Below are positions 38,289-39,296 of a DNA stretch of 39,296 bases, in pieces (positions within the stretch are counted from its first letter, which is position 1; each line of letters begins with the position of its first letter). This DNA comes from Oscillospiraceae bacterium. Its GTDB lineage: Bacteria > Bacillota > Clostridia > Oscillospirales > Oscillospiraceae. Location of the stretch: contig JAISIK010000014.1 of the NCBI GenBank assembly GCA_031262065.1, positions 1 through 39,296 on the forward strand, given 5' to 3'. A program made the translations under genes and the position numbers. Below the pieces are notes generated by a model. The model was not told the DNA's origin. It saw only the letters and a program-made list of their open reading frames with translations, and ran no database searches.

Positions 38289-39146
38289 ATGTTCAAAATT
38301 GTCCTTAAAAGAGAGCTGAATCCTGCGGTAACGCTGCTTGAAATCGAAGCGCCGTTTATCGCAAAGAAGGCTGAGGCAGGTCAGTTTATCATTTTCCGTG
38401 TAGATGAGGCAGGCGAGCGTGTCCCGCTGACCATCGCGGGAACTGACCCCGAAAAGGGAACGGTCACCATCATCTTCCAGAAGGTCGGGCTTTCCACCGA
38501 GATTCTCGGCGGCTTAAATGAAGGCGACTGCATTCTGGATTTTGTCGGTCCGCTCGGCAAGCCGACGCAAGTCGCGGGTAAAAAGCGCGTGTGCGTCGTC
38601 GGCGGCGGCGTAGGCTGTGCAATCGCGCTGCCCTCCGCGCAGGCGTTCAAAAAGGCAGGTGCGCAGGTGGACGTAATCGTCGGCTTCCGCAGTAAGGATA
38701 TTGTCATTTTGGAAGACGAATTCCGCGCTTGCAGCGACAACTTCTACCTAATGACCGACGACGGTTCTTACGGCGAGGGCGGCTTTGTTACCGTAAAGCT
38801 GCAGCAGCTCTTAGAAGCAGGCAATCAGTACGACGAAGTGCTGGCAATCGGTCCGATTCCGATGATGAAATTCGTTGCAAAAACCACCGAACCCTTCGGC
38901 ACGCATACCATGGTTTCCCTCAACCCGATTATGGTTGACGGCACGGGTATGTGCGGCTGCTGCCGCGTGACGGTAGACGGCAAGGTGCGCTTTGCCTGCG
39001 TGGACGGTCCTGATTTCGACGGACACAAAGTGGATTTTGCGGAGCTGATGAACCGCAACTGCGTCTATAAGTCGCAAGATGAGGCTGCACAAAAGAGAGA
39101 TCATGCCTGCCGCATTGAAGCAATCGGCAAGACGCTGATTCAGTAA
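38289..39146 (+). CDS. nfnA: NfnA-like FAD/[2Fe-2S] subunit (ferredoxin-NADP reductase type)
   Basis: A 285-aa flavoprotein. An N-terminal FAD-binding barrel (AGQFIIFRVDEAGERVPLTIA) is followed by an NAD(P) domain (RVCVVGGGVGCAIALPSAQAF) and a C-terminal [2Fe-2S] site (MCGCCRVTVDGKVRFACVDGP). With NfnB it forms the electron-bifurcating NADH-dependent reduced ferredoxin:NADP+ oxidoreductase; SudB and the dihydroorotate dehydrogenase electron-transfer subunit look alike. The gltA/nfnB-type gene directly after it favours NfnA. AAAGGA precedes ATG 38289. Confidence 0.88.
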   Translation: MFKIVLKRELNPAVTLLEIEAPFIAKKAEAGQFIIFRVDEAGERVPLTIAGTDPEKGTVTIIFQKVGLSTEILGGLNEGDCILDFVGPLGKPTQVAGKKRVCVVGGGVGCAIALPSAQAFKKAGAQVDVIVGFRSKDIVILEDEFRACSDNFYLMTDDGSYGEGGFVTVKLQQLLEAGNQYDEVLAIGPIPMMKFVAKTTEPFGTHTMVSLNPIMVDGTGMCGCCRVTVDGKVRFACVDGPDFDGHKVDFAELMNRNCVYKSQDEAAQKRDHACRIEAIGKTLIQ

Positions 39147-39159
39147 GGGGGAATTGCAC

Positions 39160-39296
39160 ATGCCGAATATGATTATGACAAAAACTCCCATGCCGGAGCA
39201 AGACCCGAATGTCCGCAACAAGAATTTTAAGGAAGTCACTCTCGGCTACACCGAAGAGATGGCGGTGGAAGAGGCAAAGCGCTGCCTGAACTGCAA
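39160..39296 (+). CDS. NfnB / glutamate synthase small-subunit-like, 5' part only
   Basis: Only the first 45 codons lie in the window: MPNMIMTKTPMPEQDPNVRN, then VTLGYTEEMAVEEAKRCLNC. The EEA..CLxC ending is the first half of the N-terminal 4Fe-4S motif of the GltD/NfnB family. AAGGGGG precedes ATG 39160, 13 bases after nfnA. Expected partner of NfnA; the rest is beyond the window edge. Confidence 0.85.
   Translation, partial: MPNMIMTKTPMPEQDPNVRNKNFKEVTLGYTEEMAVEEAKRCLNC

Overview
The window reads as the chromosome of an anaerobic, endospore-forming Firmicute of the class Clostridia; the gene order suggests an Oscillospirales/Ruminococcaceae-type gut bacterium (inference). The grounds are a complete spoIIIAA-AH operon with a sigma-E-like promoter, an uninterrupted sigK with a pro-sequence, an alpha/beta-type spore DNA-binding protein (SASP), a T-box leader, consensus sigma-A promoters, and ferredoxin-linked enzymes (IorAB, NfnAB). 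Base composition is moderate to high GC except for an AT-richer left end.

Region 1 (1-2080) is accessory-like. It holds two small XRE regulators, two hypothetical proteins, and two tiny single-membrane-span peptides (28 and 41 aa). The peptides lie behind a perfect TTGACA-N17-TATAAT promoter, divergent from an equally perfect promoter for one XRE gene, with an AT-rich inverted repeat between the two. The region abuts the 3' end of a tRNA-Val(CAC), a typical boundary of an integrated element.

Region 2 (2160-8700) is housekeeping: dapA (minus strand), then queA-GNAT-tgt, yajC and a TIGR04086-type membrane protein, then a SpoIIM-like protein with xerD. Region 3 (8750-13600) is the spoIIIA operon for the mother-cell to forespore channel. 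Region 4 (13630-19285) is asp23, nusB, a TsaD paralogue, xseA, xseB, ispA, sigK and a DUF5662-like gene. Region 5 (19290-22410, minus strand) is a metal-homeostasis-like operon: a CobW/ZNG1 GTPase with a long His/Cys repeat tract, a second CobW GTPase fused to a YcgQ/TIGR03943-like domain, and a TraB/GumN-type lipoprotein. Region 6 is an LtaS-type polymerase and a hotdog thioesterase.

Region 7 (24989-33801) is the most interesting part. A sigma-A promoter and a T-box riboswitch (T-box core AGAGGTGGTACCACG, terminator/antiterminator, apparent UAC tyrosine specifier) precede seven genes: an acyl-CoA synthetase, a sodium:solute symporter, iorA, iorB, a PaaK-type arylacetate-CoA ligase, a double-ACT protein and a PLP aminotransferase. 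A T-box turns genes on when a tRNA is uncharged, so the simplest reading is import and reductive carboxylation of aryl acids (for example 4-hydroxyphenylacetate) into aromatic amino acids, rather than fermentation of those amino acids. This is inference.

Region 8 (33802-39296) has a 149-bp MITE-like element whose left end recurs 19.7 kb upstream before nusB, a lipoprotein, an XRE regulator fused to a desulfoferrodoxin-like tail with a palindromic operator candidate, a SASP gene, an LCP cell-wall ligase, a D-2-hydroxyacid dehydrogenase, and nfnA plus the start of nfnB behind a promoter overlapped by an inverted repeat. NfnAB could supply or consume the reduced ferredoxin used by IorAB.
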